From the NCBI GenBank assembly GCA_052145115.1, contig JBKQPG010000070.1:45248-109247 (forward strand): a stretch of 64,000 bases of DNA, written 5' to 3'. Source of the stretch: CAIVVT01 sp052145115 (GTDB taxonomy: Bacteria > Acidobacteriota > Terriglobia > Bryobacterales > Bryobacteraceae). Positions 7,585-16,687 of this stretch are shown here, one piece after another. The notes below the pieces were generated by a model. The model was not told where the DNA came from, did no database searches, and saw only the letters and a list, made by a program, of their open reading frames with translations. A program made the position numbers and the translations under genes. Position 1 is the first letter of the stretch. Every line of letters starts with the position of its first letter.

Positions 7585-10500
7585 TCAGCCCGCCGCCGGA
7601 ATCTGGCAATGGAACGGGTCGGCCCCGATCGTTCCCGTCAATTCTCCCAGGTACTCGGCCGAGCCGGCGTGCGCCAATTCGCGGCGCGCCGTCTCGAGCA
7701 GCGCATCCGTATCCAGCCGCCCCGCGGCCGCCAGGATGGGCGTGGCGCGAAATGCCTCCAGCGCCGCGATGTTGCGGTGCCACAATGCGACGTCGCGCTG
7801 CTGCTTGACTCGCAGGCGTTCGCGGTACCAATCGCTTTCCAGCAGATGTTCGCGCGTGAACAGCACGCGCAGCGCGGGATCCTCCGCGCCCAGGCCCTCG
7901 CAGGCGCCGTGCGCCATGATGTGCAGCAGCGCTTTCAGCGGCGGGCAGGCCGCCTCCACGCTGCCGTCCTCGAAGTACTCCTGGGCCACGCGGCGCTGCG
8001 ATTCGACGATCGCATCGACGCCCGTGGCGAACGCCGCCAGGTCCTGCTTCTCGGGGCGCAGCAGCTCCTCGGTGAACACCATGTCGGGCGTCTCGAACAG
8101 CCGGCCCAGAAACTGGTCCGCGAACAGCGACGTCATGCGGTAGCCCAGCCGGCTGGCCAGCACTTTGCGCCCGCCCAGCTCGAAGTCGTTCACTTTTTCG
8201 AGATAGCCGTTCTGAATCAGGAAAGCCGGCTCCCGCTCGCCCGGTTTCATCCGGCACCACAGCTCCGGAACGAGCATGCTGATGTCGTGATCGACGCGGA
8301 ACAGCGGGCCGATGTAGCCCGCCGCGGTGGTGAAGCCGGCGTAGCCCGTGAGGATGAACGAGACCAGCGCGTTGTTCAGGTCGACCACCGGCCAGAGGGC
8401 ATTGAACGGGCGCTTGGTCAACGCGCCCTCGCTGCCGAAGCCCGTCGTGGAGGGCGATTTTCCGGTCAGGCTGGAGGTAAAATCCATGAACAGTTCGGGC
8501 AGATCCTGGTAATGGATCGGGTTGTAGACCGCCAGCGGCGGCAGCCCGATCTTGGCGTCGGGCGGACTGCCGCGGCGTCCCGCGAGCACCGCGTTCACCG
8601 GGAAATGCACCCGGCTGCCGGACGGAATTTCCCGGTCCAGCCGCGCGCTGATTTCGGCCAGGTAAGTCCCGCGCGCGTTGACCACGTCGGGGCGCTGTTG
8701 CAGGTAGCGCGGATTCTTCGACGGGCTTCCGTCCACCATGCGCGGCAGCGCCGACGAGACGGCGTAGGAGACGCCGCAGCCCTTGACGAAGCCCTCCAGC
8801 AGTCGTTTCATCGGCTCGGTGTATTGGTCGAACTCGACCACGTGGTCGACGATCGCCCGCGCCTGCTCGACGCTCAGCGGCTCGAAATTCGAGATGAACG
8901 TGCCCGGCGCGGCCAGGTCGGCCTCGGCCTGAGCGTCGAAGCCGCGATGAATCGCCTCGTCGGGCCGCTGGAACAGCAGCGCCTCGCAGTTGGTCACCAG
9001 TTTGACGCTGGGGTTGGAATAGCGCGCATCCAGGTCGTTCAGGCTCTCCCGCGGCACCACCACGGAGGCCGTGATGTCGTCCTCGGCCTGCACCTTCTCG
9101 GCCGGGTGGAAATCGGGACGCAGCTTGTAAATGCGCCACGACCCGTCGGGATCGAAGCCCACCCGGAGGTAGTTGCTCATCATCTTCTGGTCGTGGTACT
9201 TCAGCTCGTGCCCCAGGTAGCCGTTGATCCGGTCGACGGTGAAATGCTGCTGCCAGTCGGCTCCCCACTCGGGCCGGTAATAGCGTTTGACCGTGAACAC
9301 CAGTTGGCGGATGGTCTGTGGCAGTTTCCGCACCCAGTCGTTGTACTCTTCCTTGTAGTCCGGCGAGGGCGTGAGCAGCTTGATGACCGAGCCCAGTGAG
9401 CGCTCCGGGCTCAGGATCGGTCGCTTGGGCCGGTCGTCGGTGCGCGGTTTGACGTGAATCGTGGAGAAGTCCTTCTTCAGAATCTCGGCTGCCTGCTGCA
9501 TGTCCGCGTGGTAGTCGCGCACGAAGATCGGTCCCTGCAGCAGCACGCTGGTGATCGACTTTGAGATCTCGGACTTGCCTCCGCCCGAGACGGTGGATGG
9601 TTTGTGGCACAGCGTGCCGTCGGCCACCGCGCCCACCAGCCGCCAGGTCGTGCCGCCGCGTTGCTTCTCCATCCACACCCGGTAGCCCGAGGGCAGGACG
9701 TAGGTGTCGCCGATGTTGAGCGCGAGCTGTTGCGCGCCGCCCTCCACCGGCCACTTGACGAAGCCCTCAAGCACGTGGAACTCCGCGTTCTCCGGCAGGT
9801 AGAAGACATCCGGGTAGCGCCGGTCGACGGCGTAGCGTCCGGGCTTCGCCTCGGCCCGCTCGCCCAGGATCTTCAGCGCCGCCTCGAAGGTCGTCTTCTT
9901 AAGCGGCACCGTGCGGTCGGCGTAAAAATCCTGGCCCAGCACGTAGGAGGCGAAGGCCACCGCTCCGCCGGCGTGTTCCTCCTCGCACAAGCCGAACAGA
10001 TTGGCCGAGAAACTGATCTGAGTCTTAACCTCCTTTTTGCAATATCCGTAATAGTTGTCCGCAATAATCGAAACAATTACGCCGCGCTGATCGCGGCAGG
10101 TCACCTTGAAGGCCTGGCCGCCGTTGTAGGCTTCGTCTTCCTGTTCCCAGCACATGCCATCGCGCCGCTCCCTCTCGGTGGCCGCGCTGACGTGCGGCAG
10201 ACCGAGGTCCTTCTTGCGCAGACCCATGACATGCGGCGCCACGATGATGCACCCGGTGTGCCCCGTCCAGTGCAGGATGTCCAGCGCGGCGTCGTTTTCG
10301 GGCAGGTACGGATCGCCGCCGTTGCCGAATACGGCTTCCACGAAATCCAGGTTGCTGACCAGGCTGGCCGGAGCGAAGCAGCGGATCTCCATGCTTTTTT
10401 CCGGCTCGCTGCCCGCCGCCGGAGACACCACCGGGCGCAGCAGCAGCGAGACGAACATCCGCGCCTGCTCCGGCTGGTCCGCCGTGAAGGGCAGCGCCAG

Positions 10501-11046
10501 GACGCTCGCGGGCGGGCGCAGCGCCTCCTCCAGCAGCTTCGCGAAGGCCCGTTTCGGGACCGTGATCTTGTCGGCGGGAACCGGCAGCCCGCCCTCGACG
10601 ATGTGGAAAACGCCCTTGGTCGTCCGCCGGTCGTTGTTCGGATTGTGCAGCACGCCCTGCACGATGCGATACGAATGCAGGTAGGTCGAGGCGATGCTGT
10701 CACCCGTGGCCGGCAGCGACATCACGCGTGCCAGGCCGGGCCGGTCGAGGACGAACGTGCGGCTGGGCAGACGCGGGACGCCCGACGGGCACGTGGCCGC
10801 CAGTTGATCGTCCAGAAAGGTCTGGATCCGGGTGTCCGCGGGACACAACAGGTCGCCCAGCAGCAGGTCCTTCTGATAGTGATTGCGCAGCAGCGGCCCG
10901 GCGACTTCGAGCGTGTAGGGGTCGGCCGTGCTGCGGCTGGTCGGTTGACCGAGCGCGGCCAGTTTGAGGTTCAGGTAGCGGATCAGCTCATCGCGTTGAG
11001 CGTCGGCGGGAATGGTCCGGTCAGGGGATGAAGTGGATGAGGTCAC
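7585..11046 (-). CDS. Diphosphate-dependent phosphoenolpyruvate carboxykinase (PPi-PEPCK)
   Basis: This 1153-residue protein matches, as I recall it, the large PPi-type PEP carboxykinase of Propionibacterium freudenreichii (about 1140 residues), from end to end. The enzyme interconverts oxaloacetate plus diphosphate with PEP, CO2 and phosphate. Shared stretches include GLPVPADKITVPK, WTGHTGCIIVAPH, ADNYYGYCKKEVKTQIS, HKPSTVSGGGKSEISKSI (around 484-500), RSLGSVIKLLTPS, EDDITASVV, KNPRYLQQRPD, ELFMDFTSSLTGKSPSTTG and ACPPLKALLHIMAHGA. The start is GTG at 11046, with CTGGAG 6 nt upstream. The gene is monocistronic in appearance: 87 nt separate it from the downstream NHLP frame, and it diverges from a sensor kinase. 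It is distinct from ATP- and GTP-type PEPCK, which are about half this size. Confidence 0.93.
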   Translation of the reverse strand: MTSSTSSPDRTIPADAQRDELIRYLNLKLAALGQPTSRSTADPYTLEVAGPLLRNHYQKDLLLGDLLCPADTRIQTFLDDQLAATCPSGVPRLPSRTFVLDRPGLARVMSLPATGDSIASTYLHSYRIVQGVLHNPNNDRRTTKGVFHIVEGGLPVPADKITVPKRAFAKLLEEALRPPASVLALPFTADQPEQARMFVSLLLRPVVSPAAGSEPEKSMEIRCFAPASLVSNLDFVEAVFGNGGDPYLPENDAALDILHWTGHTGCIIVAPHVMGLRKKDLGLPHVSAATERERRDGMCWEQEDEAYNGGQAFKVTCRDQRGVIVSIIADNYYGYCKKEVKTQISFSANLFGLCEEEHAGGAVAFASYVLGQDFYADRTVPLKKTTFEAALKILGERAEAKPGRYAVDRRYPDVFYLPENAEFHVLEGFVKWPVEGGAQQLALNIGDTYVLPSGYRVWMEKQRGGTTWRLVGAVADGTLCHKPSTVSGGGKSEISKSITSVLLQGPIFVRDYHADMQQAAEILKKDFSTIHVKPRTDDRPKRPILSPERSLGSVIKLLTPSPDYKEEYNDWVRKLPQTIRQLVFTVKRYYRPEWGADWQQHFTVDRINGYLGHELKYHDQKMMSNYLRVGFDPDGSWRIYKLRPDFHPAEKVQAEDDITASVVVPRESLNDLDARYSNPSVKLVTNCEALLFQRPDEAIHRGFDAQAEADLAAPGTFISNFEPLSVEQARAIVDHVVEFDQYTEPMKRLLEGFVKGCGVSYAVSSALPRMVDGSPSKNPRYLQQRPDVVNARGTYLAEISARLDREIPSGSRVHFPVNAVLAGRRGSPPDAKIGLPPLAVYNPIHYQDLPELFMDFTSSLTGKSPSTTGFGSEGALTKRPFNALWPVVDLNNALVSFILTGYAGFTTAAGYIGPLFRVDHDISMLVPELWCRMKPGEREPAFLIQNGYLEKVNDFELGGRKVLASRLGYRMTSLFADQFLGRLFETPDMVFTEELLRPEKQDLAAFATGVDAIVESQRRVAQEYFEDGSVEAACPPLKALLHIMAHGACEGLGAEDPALRVLFTREHLLESDWYRERLRVKQQRDVALWHRNIAALEAFRATPILAAAGRLDTDALLETARRELAHAGSAEYLGELTGTIGADPFHCQIPAAG

Positions 11047-11331
11047 GGTCTGCTCCAGTCACGCGTCGGGCGCGGCGTGGGGGGGGGCGGCTGCGCAGGC
11101 CGAAAGCCGGCTTTGAGCCTCGGCCCTCGATCGCGCCAGGGCCGGACTCCCGCGCCTCTGAGAACGGCCTGCCCTTCGAGGTTAGCAATCGAGACGGCCG
11201 GGCGCGACGGCCAGCGGCGCCGATTCGACCTTGCACCAGCGGTCCCGGTTCCGACAGACTACGAGTAACTTGTGTTTAGCGGGAGGGTATCCGCCTCAGT
11301 TCGCACTTTGCAGTGCCGATGAGGTCCTAGT
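11047..11331. other. Divergent intergenic region, PPi-PEPCK / sensor kinase
   Basis: These 285 nt must hold promoters for both divergent genes. The left half is very GC-rich, with a run of nine G at 11079-11087. The right end has AT-richer sequence around 11265-11280. No convincing -35/-10 pair, riboswitch or operator was found. Confidence 0.4.
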
Positions 11332-14300
11332 ATGAGCCGTGTGCCTTCGCTGGATCGCACGGTCCGCTGGCGTTCGCTCCTGGCGTGCTGCCTCGCATTG
11401 CCGGGGCTGGGCGTATCCTTGTTCGGGCAGCACTATAACTTCAAACTGTACGGAGAGGATGAGGGACTGGGGAACCTCTCCGTCGAATGTCTGGTGCAGG
11501 ATCGCCCGGGCTTCATCTGGATCGGGACCAGGAACGGTCTGTTCCGATTCGACGGACGCCGGTTCCGCCAGTACGGCCCGGCGAGCGGCTTGCCCAGCAG
11601 TTCGATCTTCGATTTGAAACTGGCGGCCGATGGCACGCTGTGGGCTCTCACGTCGCGCGGCCCGGCGCGCTGGGCCCGCGAACGATTTGAGGCCGTCGAT
11701 TTTCCCGGCCAGCTCACCGCGGCGGACCACTCGCAGCTTGAATTCCCCGGCCCGGGCCGACAGGTGATCTCGGCCCGCCAGGGGCTGTGGCTCGGCCAGT
11801 CTCAGCCGCGTTCTTGGACCTGGCATCTGAGCCCTGTCCCCGGAACGGACCACGGCGCGTATTCCGTGCACGTCGATCCCGACGGTGTTTTCTGGTACGG
11901 TTGCGGCTCCCGGCTGTGTTCGCAGAGCGGGGAGCGGACTCGGGAGTGGGGCCCCGAATCGGGACTGCCCGCCGGACCCTGGTCGGCGCTGGTGACCGAC
12001 AGCGAGGGCGTATTGTGGGCCCGCAACGCGGCCGGGCTATGGAAAAAAGCGCACGGCGCGTCGCGGTTTGAATCCTCCGGGCGTTCGATTCCCAACCCCT
12101 GGAGAAGCATCCGCCTGTACGCCGGCAGTGACGGAGTGCTTGGCGTGCCGACCAGCCAGGGCCTGCTGCTCAGAGACAAACACGGCTGGCAGGCAATTCG
12201 CCGCGATCAGGGCTTGCCCGGAGAGTCGGTACAGGCCGTGCTGCTCGACAAAGAGGGTGCGCTGTGGCTGGGCATCGCCGGCAGGGGGCTGGTGCGCCGT
12301 TTGGGATTCGGGCAATGGGAATCCTGGACACAGAAGGAGGGACTGGGCGGCGCTCTGGTTTTTCACCTGGCCAAAGATCCCCACGGGACCATTTTTGCCG
12401 CCACGGCGCAGGGTCTCTGGCGCCTGGACGGCCAGCGCCGAATGTGGCGCGTCGCCGCCCCCGGCCTACTGGCCTCGGAATCGCTTGTCGCCGTCTCCGC
12501 CGACAAGGCCGGAACCGTCTGTGCCGGCGGGGCCTCGGGCATCATCCTGTGCCACGATCCGGGTCACGCCGCCGCGCGGGTCTATGGACGCTCGAGCGGC
12601 CTTTCAGGCGGCGATATCAGCGATCTGGAATTCGACCCGCAGGGCACGCTCTGGGTGGTCTCGTCAGGCGGCATTTTCCGCAGCCGGCGGACCCCGAGCG
12701 GGCTGTATTTCGATGCGCTGCCCCGGCCGGCTGATGCCCCCGACATCAAGGCCCGCATGCTGAGCTTTGGCTCGGCTGGCCGGGTGTGGTTCGCGACCAA
12801 CAAAGGCGTGGCCCTGTGGAACGCCGGCCGATGGCGCGTGTTCACCCGCCGGGACGGCCTGTTGGGGCAGGCAGTCACCGCGGTCAACGAGGACCCTGAC
12901 GGAAGGGCCTGGCTGGCCTACGATGAACCGCTGGGCTTGTCGCGCCTCGATCCGCGCATCTCGCCGCCGGGCCTCGAGCATTACCCTAAGCACAACCGGA
13001 ATGCGGGTTACCTGGCGTTTTTTGTGGGAGCCGATCAGCGCGGCTGGATCTGGGCCGGCACCGACCAGGGCGTGGATGTTTTTGACGGCGCGGGGTGGAA
13101 TCACTACGATCGGCAGGACGGGCTGCTGTGGGACGAGTGCAACGAGTTCGGCTTTTTCGCCGACCCGGACGGCAGCGTCTGGATCTCGACCAGCCAGGGC
13201 GTTTCGCGCTTCCGGCCGGAGCGCAGCGCCTTCCGGCCCAGCCCTACTTCAACGGCGCTGGTCTCGGCGACCATTGGCAGGTACGACCTGCTGGCCGCGC
13301 CGGCGCCTGCCATTCCGTTCGGCTCCGGCGCCTTCCACGCGGGCTTTGCCGCGCTGACTTTCCTGAACGAGCGGGCGATCCGCTTCCGCTACCGGCTCCT
13401 GGGCCTCACTTCGGCCTGGACCGAGACCGCGCAGAATGAAGTCGAATTCGCCGATCTGCCGGCCGGCGGATACACGCTGGAGGTTGTGGGCCGCAACGGG
13501 GCGGGCATCGAGAGCGCCCAGCCGGCCCGCGTTTCGTTCGGGGTCCTGCCCCCGTGGTGGCAGACGTGGTGGTTCCGCGCGCTCTTCGCCGCCGCCCTGA
13601 TCCTGCTGGCGCTGGGTATGCTGTGGGCCCGCGAGCGCAGCCATCTGGCGCAGCAGCGCCACCTCGAGTCGGCCGTGCAACAGCGCACCCGCGAGCTGGC
13701 CGACGCCAAGCTGAAGGCCGAGGCGGGCAACCGCTTCAAGAGTGAGTTCCTGGCCAACATGAGCCACGAAATCAGAACTCCGATGAACGGCGTGATGGGC
13801 ATGCTGGCTCTGGCGCGGCCGCTGGCTGCGACACCGGATTTGCAGGAGTACATCGAAACCGCCCAGGAATCGGCCCAGGCGCTGCTGGGACTGCTCAACG
13901 ATGTTCTCGATTTCTCCAAGATCGAGGCCGGCAAGATGGTGCTCGACCGCACTCGCGTGGCTCTGGAGGACTGCATCGGCGGGGCCGTTCAGACCATGCT
14001 GCCGCTGGCCCGGGCGCGTGGGCTCGAGCTGGGCTGCGCCATCGATCCGGGCGTTCCCCAGGTCCTGGAAGGCGATCCCCTGCGGCTGCGTCAGATCGTC
14101 CTCAACCTGGTCAGCAATGGGCTCAAGTTCACCGAACGCGGCGGCGTGACGGTGCATGTTGCGGCGGATGAGATTCAGGAGCGCTCGGTGCTGTTGCATT
14201 GCCTCGTCGAGGATACCGGAATGGGCATCCCGCGCGACAAGCAGAAGCTGATCTTCGAGGCCTTTCAGCAGGCCGACGGGTCGATGACGCGGCGCTACGG

Positions 14301-14901
14301 AGGCACCGGTCTGGGACTCTCCATCTGTTCGCACATGGTGGAACTCATGGGCGGCCGGATCTGGGTCGAAAGCGAGCCCGGCCGCGGCAGCCGGTTCCAC
14401 TTCACGGCGCGCATGGGCCGGCCCGAGATGGCGCGCGCCGCCGCACCGCCCGCGCGGCGCAGTGAGCGGCCGGCGAGTCCTCAGGGCGAGGTGCCGCGGC
14501 GCATCCTGGTTGTGGAAGATAATGTCGTGAATCAGAAGCTGGTGCGTATCCTGCTGGAAAAGCAAGGCTACGTAGTGGCCATTGCCGCTAACGGCCGGGA
14601 AGCCGTGGAGCTCTTCCGGAAGGACCGCTTCGATGCCGTGCTGATGGACCTGCAGATGCCGGAGATGGACGGGTTCCAGGCGACTGCGGCGATCCAGGCT
14701 CTGGAGCGCGACGCGGCCCGCCGGACTCCGATCATCGCCATGACCGCGCACGTGTTGCAGGATGACGTCAAGGCCTGCTTCGCCGCCGGCATGAGAGCTT
14801 TTCTGGCCAAGCCGGTCTTTCCGGCGGAGCTGTACCAGGTGCTGGAGGCCGAACTGGAGCGCAGCGGCGCCGCCGAGCCCCAGCCCGGCCCTACGGTGTG
14901 A
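11332..14901 (+). CDS. Hybrid histidine kinase with periplasmic beta-propeller and receiver domain
   Basis: This 1189-residue sensor begins with a signal peptide (about 1-31). A long series of two-component regulator propeller repeats follows (FIWIGTRNGLFRFDG, GTLWALTSRGPARW, WIWAGTDQGVDVFDG and others, about 45-625), then a Y_Y_Y-type domain (about 655-735). One membrane helix lies at about 743-765 and a coiled linker follows. The HisKA domain has phosphoacceptor His812 (ANMSHEIRTPMNG), and the ATPase domain has NLVSNGLKF, DTGMGIP and GGTGLGLS. A C-terminal receiver carries Asp1106 (LMDLQMPEMDG) and the Lys of LAKPV. Unlike Bacteroides hybrid sensors it has no AraC output domain, so it must signal to another protein. 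GAGG precedes ATG 11332. The ligand is unknown; this sensor class often reads carbohydrates. Confidence 0.93.
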   Translation: MSRVPSLDRTVRWRSLLACCLALPGLGVSLFGQHYNFKLYGEDEGLGNLSVECLVQDRPGFIWIGTRNGLFRFDGRRFRQYGPASGLPSSSIFDLKLAADGTLWALTSRGPARWARERFEAVDFPGQLTAADHSQLEFPGPGRQVISARQGLWLGQSQPRSWTWHLSPVPGTDHGAYSVHVDPDGVFWYGCGSRLCSQSGERTREWGPESGLPAGPWSALVTDSEGVLWARNAAGLWKKAHGASRFESSGRSIPNPWRSIRLYAGSDGVLGVPTSQGLLLRDKHGWQAIRRDQGLPGESVQAVLLDKEGALWLGIAGRGLVRRLGFGQWESWTQKEGLGGALVFHLAKDPHGTIFAATAQGLWRLDGQRRMWRVAAPGLLASESLVAVSADKAGTVCAGGASGIILCHDPGHAAARVYGRSSGLSGGDISDLEFDPQGTLWVVSSGGIFRSRRTPSGLYFDALPRPADAPDIKARMLSFGSAGRVWFATNKGVALWNAGRWRVFTRRDGLLGQAVTAVNEDPDGRAWLAYDEPLGLSRLDPRISPPGLEHYPKHNRNAGYLAFFVGADQRGWIWAGTDQGVDVFDGAGWNHYDRQDGLLWDECNEFGFFADPDGSVWISTSQGVSRFRPERSAFRPSPTSTALVSATIGRYDLLAAPAPAIPFGSGAFHAGFAALTFLNERAIRFRYRLLGLTSAWTETAQNEVEFADLPAGGYTLEVVGRNGAGIESAQPARVSFGVLPPWWQTWWFRALFAAALILLALGMLWARERSHLAQQRHLESAVQQRTRELADAKLKAEAGNRFKSEFLANMSHEIRTPMNGVMGMLALARPLAATPDLQEYIETAQESAQALLGLLNDVLDFSKIEAGKMVLDRTRVALEDCIGGAVQTMLPLARARGLELGCAIDPGVPQVLEGDPLRLRQIVLNLVSNGLKFTERGGVTVHVAADEIQERSVLLHCLVEDTGMGIPRDKQKLIFEAFQQADGSMTRRYGGTGLGLSICSHMVELMGGRIWVESEPGRGSRFHFTARMGRPEMARAAAPPARRSERPASPQGEVPRRILVVEDNVVNQKLVRILLEKQGYVVAIAANGREAVELFRKDRFDAVLMDLQMPEMDGFQATAAIQALERDAARRTPIIAMTAHVLQDDVKACFAAGMRAFLAKPVFPAELYQVLEAELERSGAAEPQPGPTV

Positions 14902-15030
14902 GGCGCGCATCGGCCGCCGCCGCACAGCGTTGATTAGACTCAATTCGCGTCCGCCGCGAGCCGATAAGACCTTTGGACCCCCGCCGTCCCTCTCGCGCTC
15001 GCGAGCTGTCCACTCCGCGCGTGCGAGCCC

Positions 15031-15064
15031 GCCACAGGCTTGGTCTGCCCACCGGGCCTGTGGC
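15031..15064 (+). other. Perfect 9-bp inverted repeat upstream of yjbQ
   Basis: GCCACAGGC (15031-15039) and GCCTGTGGC (15056-15064) can form a 9-bp GC-rich hairpin with a 16-nt loop. No T-run follows, so it is not a standard intrinsic terminator. It sits 62 nt before yjbQ and could be a terminator for the kinase gene, an mRNA leader structure or an operator. Confidence 0.4.
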
Positions 15065-15126
15065 GCTGGCCCTCGCCGGGGGGCGACAACCGCACCTCCA
15101 TTCCTGGACAATAACTCTCAGCCGCC

Positions 15127-15546
15127 ATGCAGAGCTATCGCCAGGAGCTGTGGTTCGAGACTCCCACCCGCCGCGCTTTCGTCAACATTACTCCCCAGGT
15201 TGAGCAATGCCTGCGCGAGAGCGGCGTGCGCGAAGGCCTGTGCCTGGTCAACGCCATGCACATCACCGCCAGCGTCTTCATCAACGACGACGAAAGCGGT
15301 TTGCACCACGACTATGACCACTGGCTCGAGAAGCTCGCTCCGCACGAGCCTGTGGCCTCCTACCACCACAACCGCACCGGCGAGGACAACGCCGACGCGC
15401 ACATGAAGCGCCAGCTGATGGGCCGCGAGGTCGTCGTCGCCATCACCGCCGGGAAACTCGATTTCGGCCCGTGGGAACAGATCTTCTACGGTGAATTCGA
15501 CGGCCGCCGCCGCAAACGCGCGTTGGTCAAAATCATCGGCGAATAG
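15127..15546 (+). CDS. yjbQ: YjbQ/UPF0047 family protein
   Basis: This 139-residue protein has the full YjbQ signature: AMHITASVFINDDESGLHHD, then YHHNRTGEDNADAHMKRQLMG, then GPWEQIFYGEFDG near the C-terminus. The His and Glu/Asp residues form the conserved pocket. Members have been annotated as secondary thiamine-phosphate synthases because one complements a thiE mutant weakly, but the physiological role is unsettled. The length is normal. It stands 154 nt upstream of ftsY. Confidence 0.9.
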   Translation: MQSYRQELWFETPTRRAFVNITPQVEQCLRESGVREGLCLVNAMHITASVFINDDESGLHHDYDHWLEKLAPHEPVASYHHNRTGEDNADAHMKRQLMGREVVVAITAGKLDFGPWEQIFYGEFDGRRRKRALVKIIGE

Positions 15547-15700
15547 CCGGCCGCGCTGCGGGAAGTCACCGTGCCGTTGCCGTGCCAGCACGCGGCGGCC
15601 GCTGTGCTGTTGCCGTGATCTCGCTGTTTTTCACGCTGCCTCCTTTCGTCTCGCCTTCATCCCCCGGATCGCTACAATTGAGGAGAAGACGCGCAGCTCC

Positions 15701-16687
15701 ATGTTCCAATCTCTTTTCGGAACTCCGCCGGCCGAGCCGGAACCGGCCCTCGCCACTCCCGCCAGCCCGCCCTTGAGTCTGCTGGAGCGGTTGAAGCAGG
15801 GCATTCAGAAGACCCGCGCCGGGCTGGTCGACAAGGTCGAGAACGTCCTCCAGGGCCGCAAGGAAATCGACGCCGAGCTGCTCGAGGAGCTCGAATCCAC
15901 TCTGATCACGGCCGACATCGGCGTCGGCACTGCGAGCGAGATTCTCGAAAGCATTCGCCAGCGTGTGGACCGCAAGCTGGTGGATGATCCGGCCCAGTTG
16001 CGGGGCCTGATCCGCGAGCATCTCCTGGGCGTTCTCGAGGGCTCGGAGAAGCCCTTCCAGTTTGCCGCCGAACCGCCCACCGTGATTCTGCTGGTGGGCG
16101 TCAACGGTTCGGGGAAAACCACCACCGCCGGCAAGCTCGCCGCGCGTTTCAAAAGCGCCGGTAAGAGCGTTCTGCTGTGTGCCGCCGACACCTTCCGCGC
16201 CGCTGCCATCGAACAGCTTCAGGTGTGGGGCGGGCGCACGGCCACCGAAGTCATCGCCCAGGGCCAGGGCGCCGATCCGAGCGCCGTCGTTTTCGATGCC
16301 ATCCACGCCGCGCGGGCGCGCCGGACCGACGTCCTGCTGGCCGACACCGCCGGCCGTCTGCACACCAAGGACAACCTCATGGCCGAGCTGGAAAAGATGC
16401 GCCGCACCGCCGGGCGCGTCATCCCCGGCGCGCCGCACGAAGTATGGCTCGTAATGGACGCCACCACCGGTCAGAACGGTCTCGAACAGGCCCGCAAATT
16501 CACCGCCTCGGCGGGCGTCACCGGCCTGATTCTCACCAAGCTCGACGGTACGGCCAAGGGCGGCATCGTCGTCGCCATCACGCGCGAGCTCAACCTGCCC
16601 ATCCGCTTTATCGGCGTGGGCGAGCAGGCCGACGACCTGTTGCCGTTCGACCCCGAGCGCTTCATCGCCTCACTGTTTGAATCATGA
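15701..16687 (+). CDS. ftsY: Signal recognition particle receptor FtsY
   Basis: This 328-residue GTPase docks ribosome-nascent chain-SRP complexes at the Sec translocon. It has a short acidic/proline N-region, then the N domain (about 30-115) and the G domain with GVNGSGKTTTAGKLA (from 132), the DTFRAAA insertion-box segment, DTAGRLHTKDNLM (near 214), TKLDGTAKGG (near 279) and GVGEQADDLLPF. The long acidic A domain of E. coli FtsY is absent, as in many bacteria. ATG 15701 is chosen because it begins a standard N-terminus (MFQSLFG) just downstream of a GAGGAGAAG stretch. Its stop overlaps the ribD start (ATGA at 16684-16687). Confidence 0.96.
   Translation: MFQSLFGTPPAEPEPALATPASPPLSLLERLKQGIQKTRAGLVDKVENVLQGRKEIDAELLEELESTLITADIGVGTASEILESIRQRVDRKLVDDPAQLRGLIREHLLGVLEGSEKPFQFAAEPPTVILLVGVNGSGKTTTAGKLAARFKSAGKSVLLCAADTFRAAAIEQLQVWGGRTATEVIAQGQGADPSAVVFDAIHAARARRTDVLLADTAGRLHTKDNLMAELEKMRRTAGRVIPGAPHEVWLVMDATTGQNGLEQARKFTASAGVTGLILTKLDGTAKGGIVVAITRELNLPIRFIGVGEQADDLLPFDPERFIASLFES

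Noticed and set aside
9604..11031. Long plus-strand frame within the PPi-PEPCK gene
   Set aside because: The PEPCK match covers the whole minus strand; the plus frame is a compositional shadow.
11332..14901. Hybrid kinase read as a Bacteroides-type HTCS with AraC output
   Set aside because: The protein ends at the receiver domain (Asp1106, then LAKPV) with no helix-turn-helix after it.
13249..15111. 620-codon minus-strand frame opposite the sensor kinase
   Set aside because: It lies opposite kinase and receiver motifs and has no recognisable domain.
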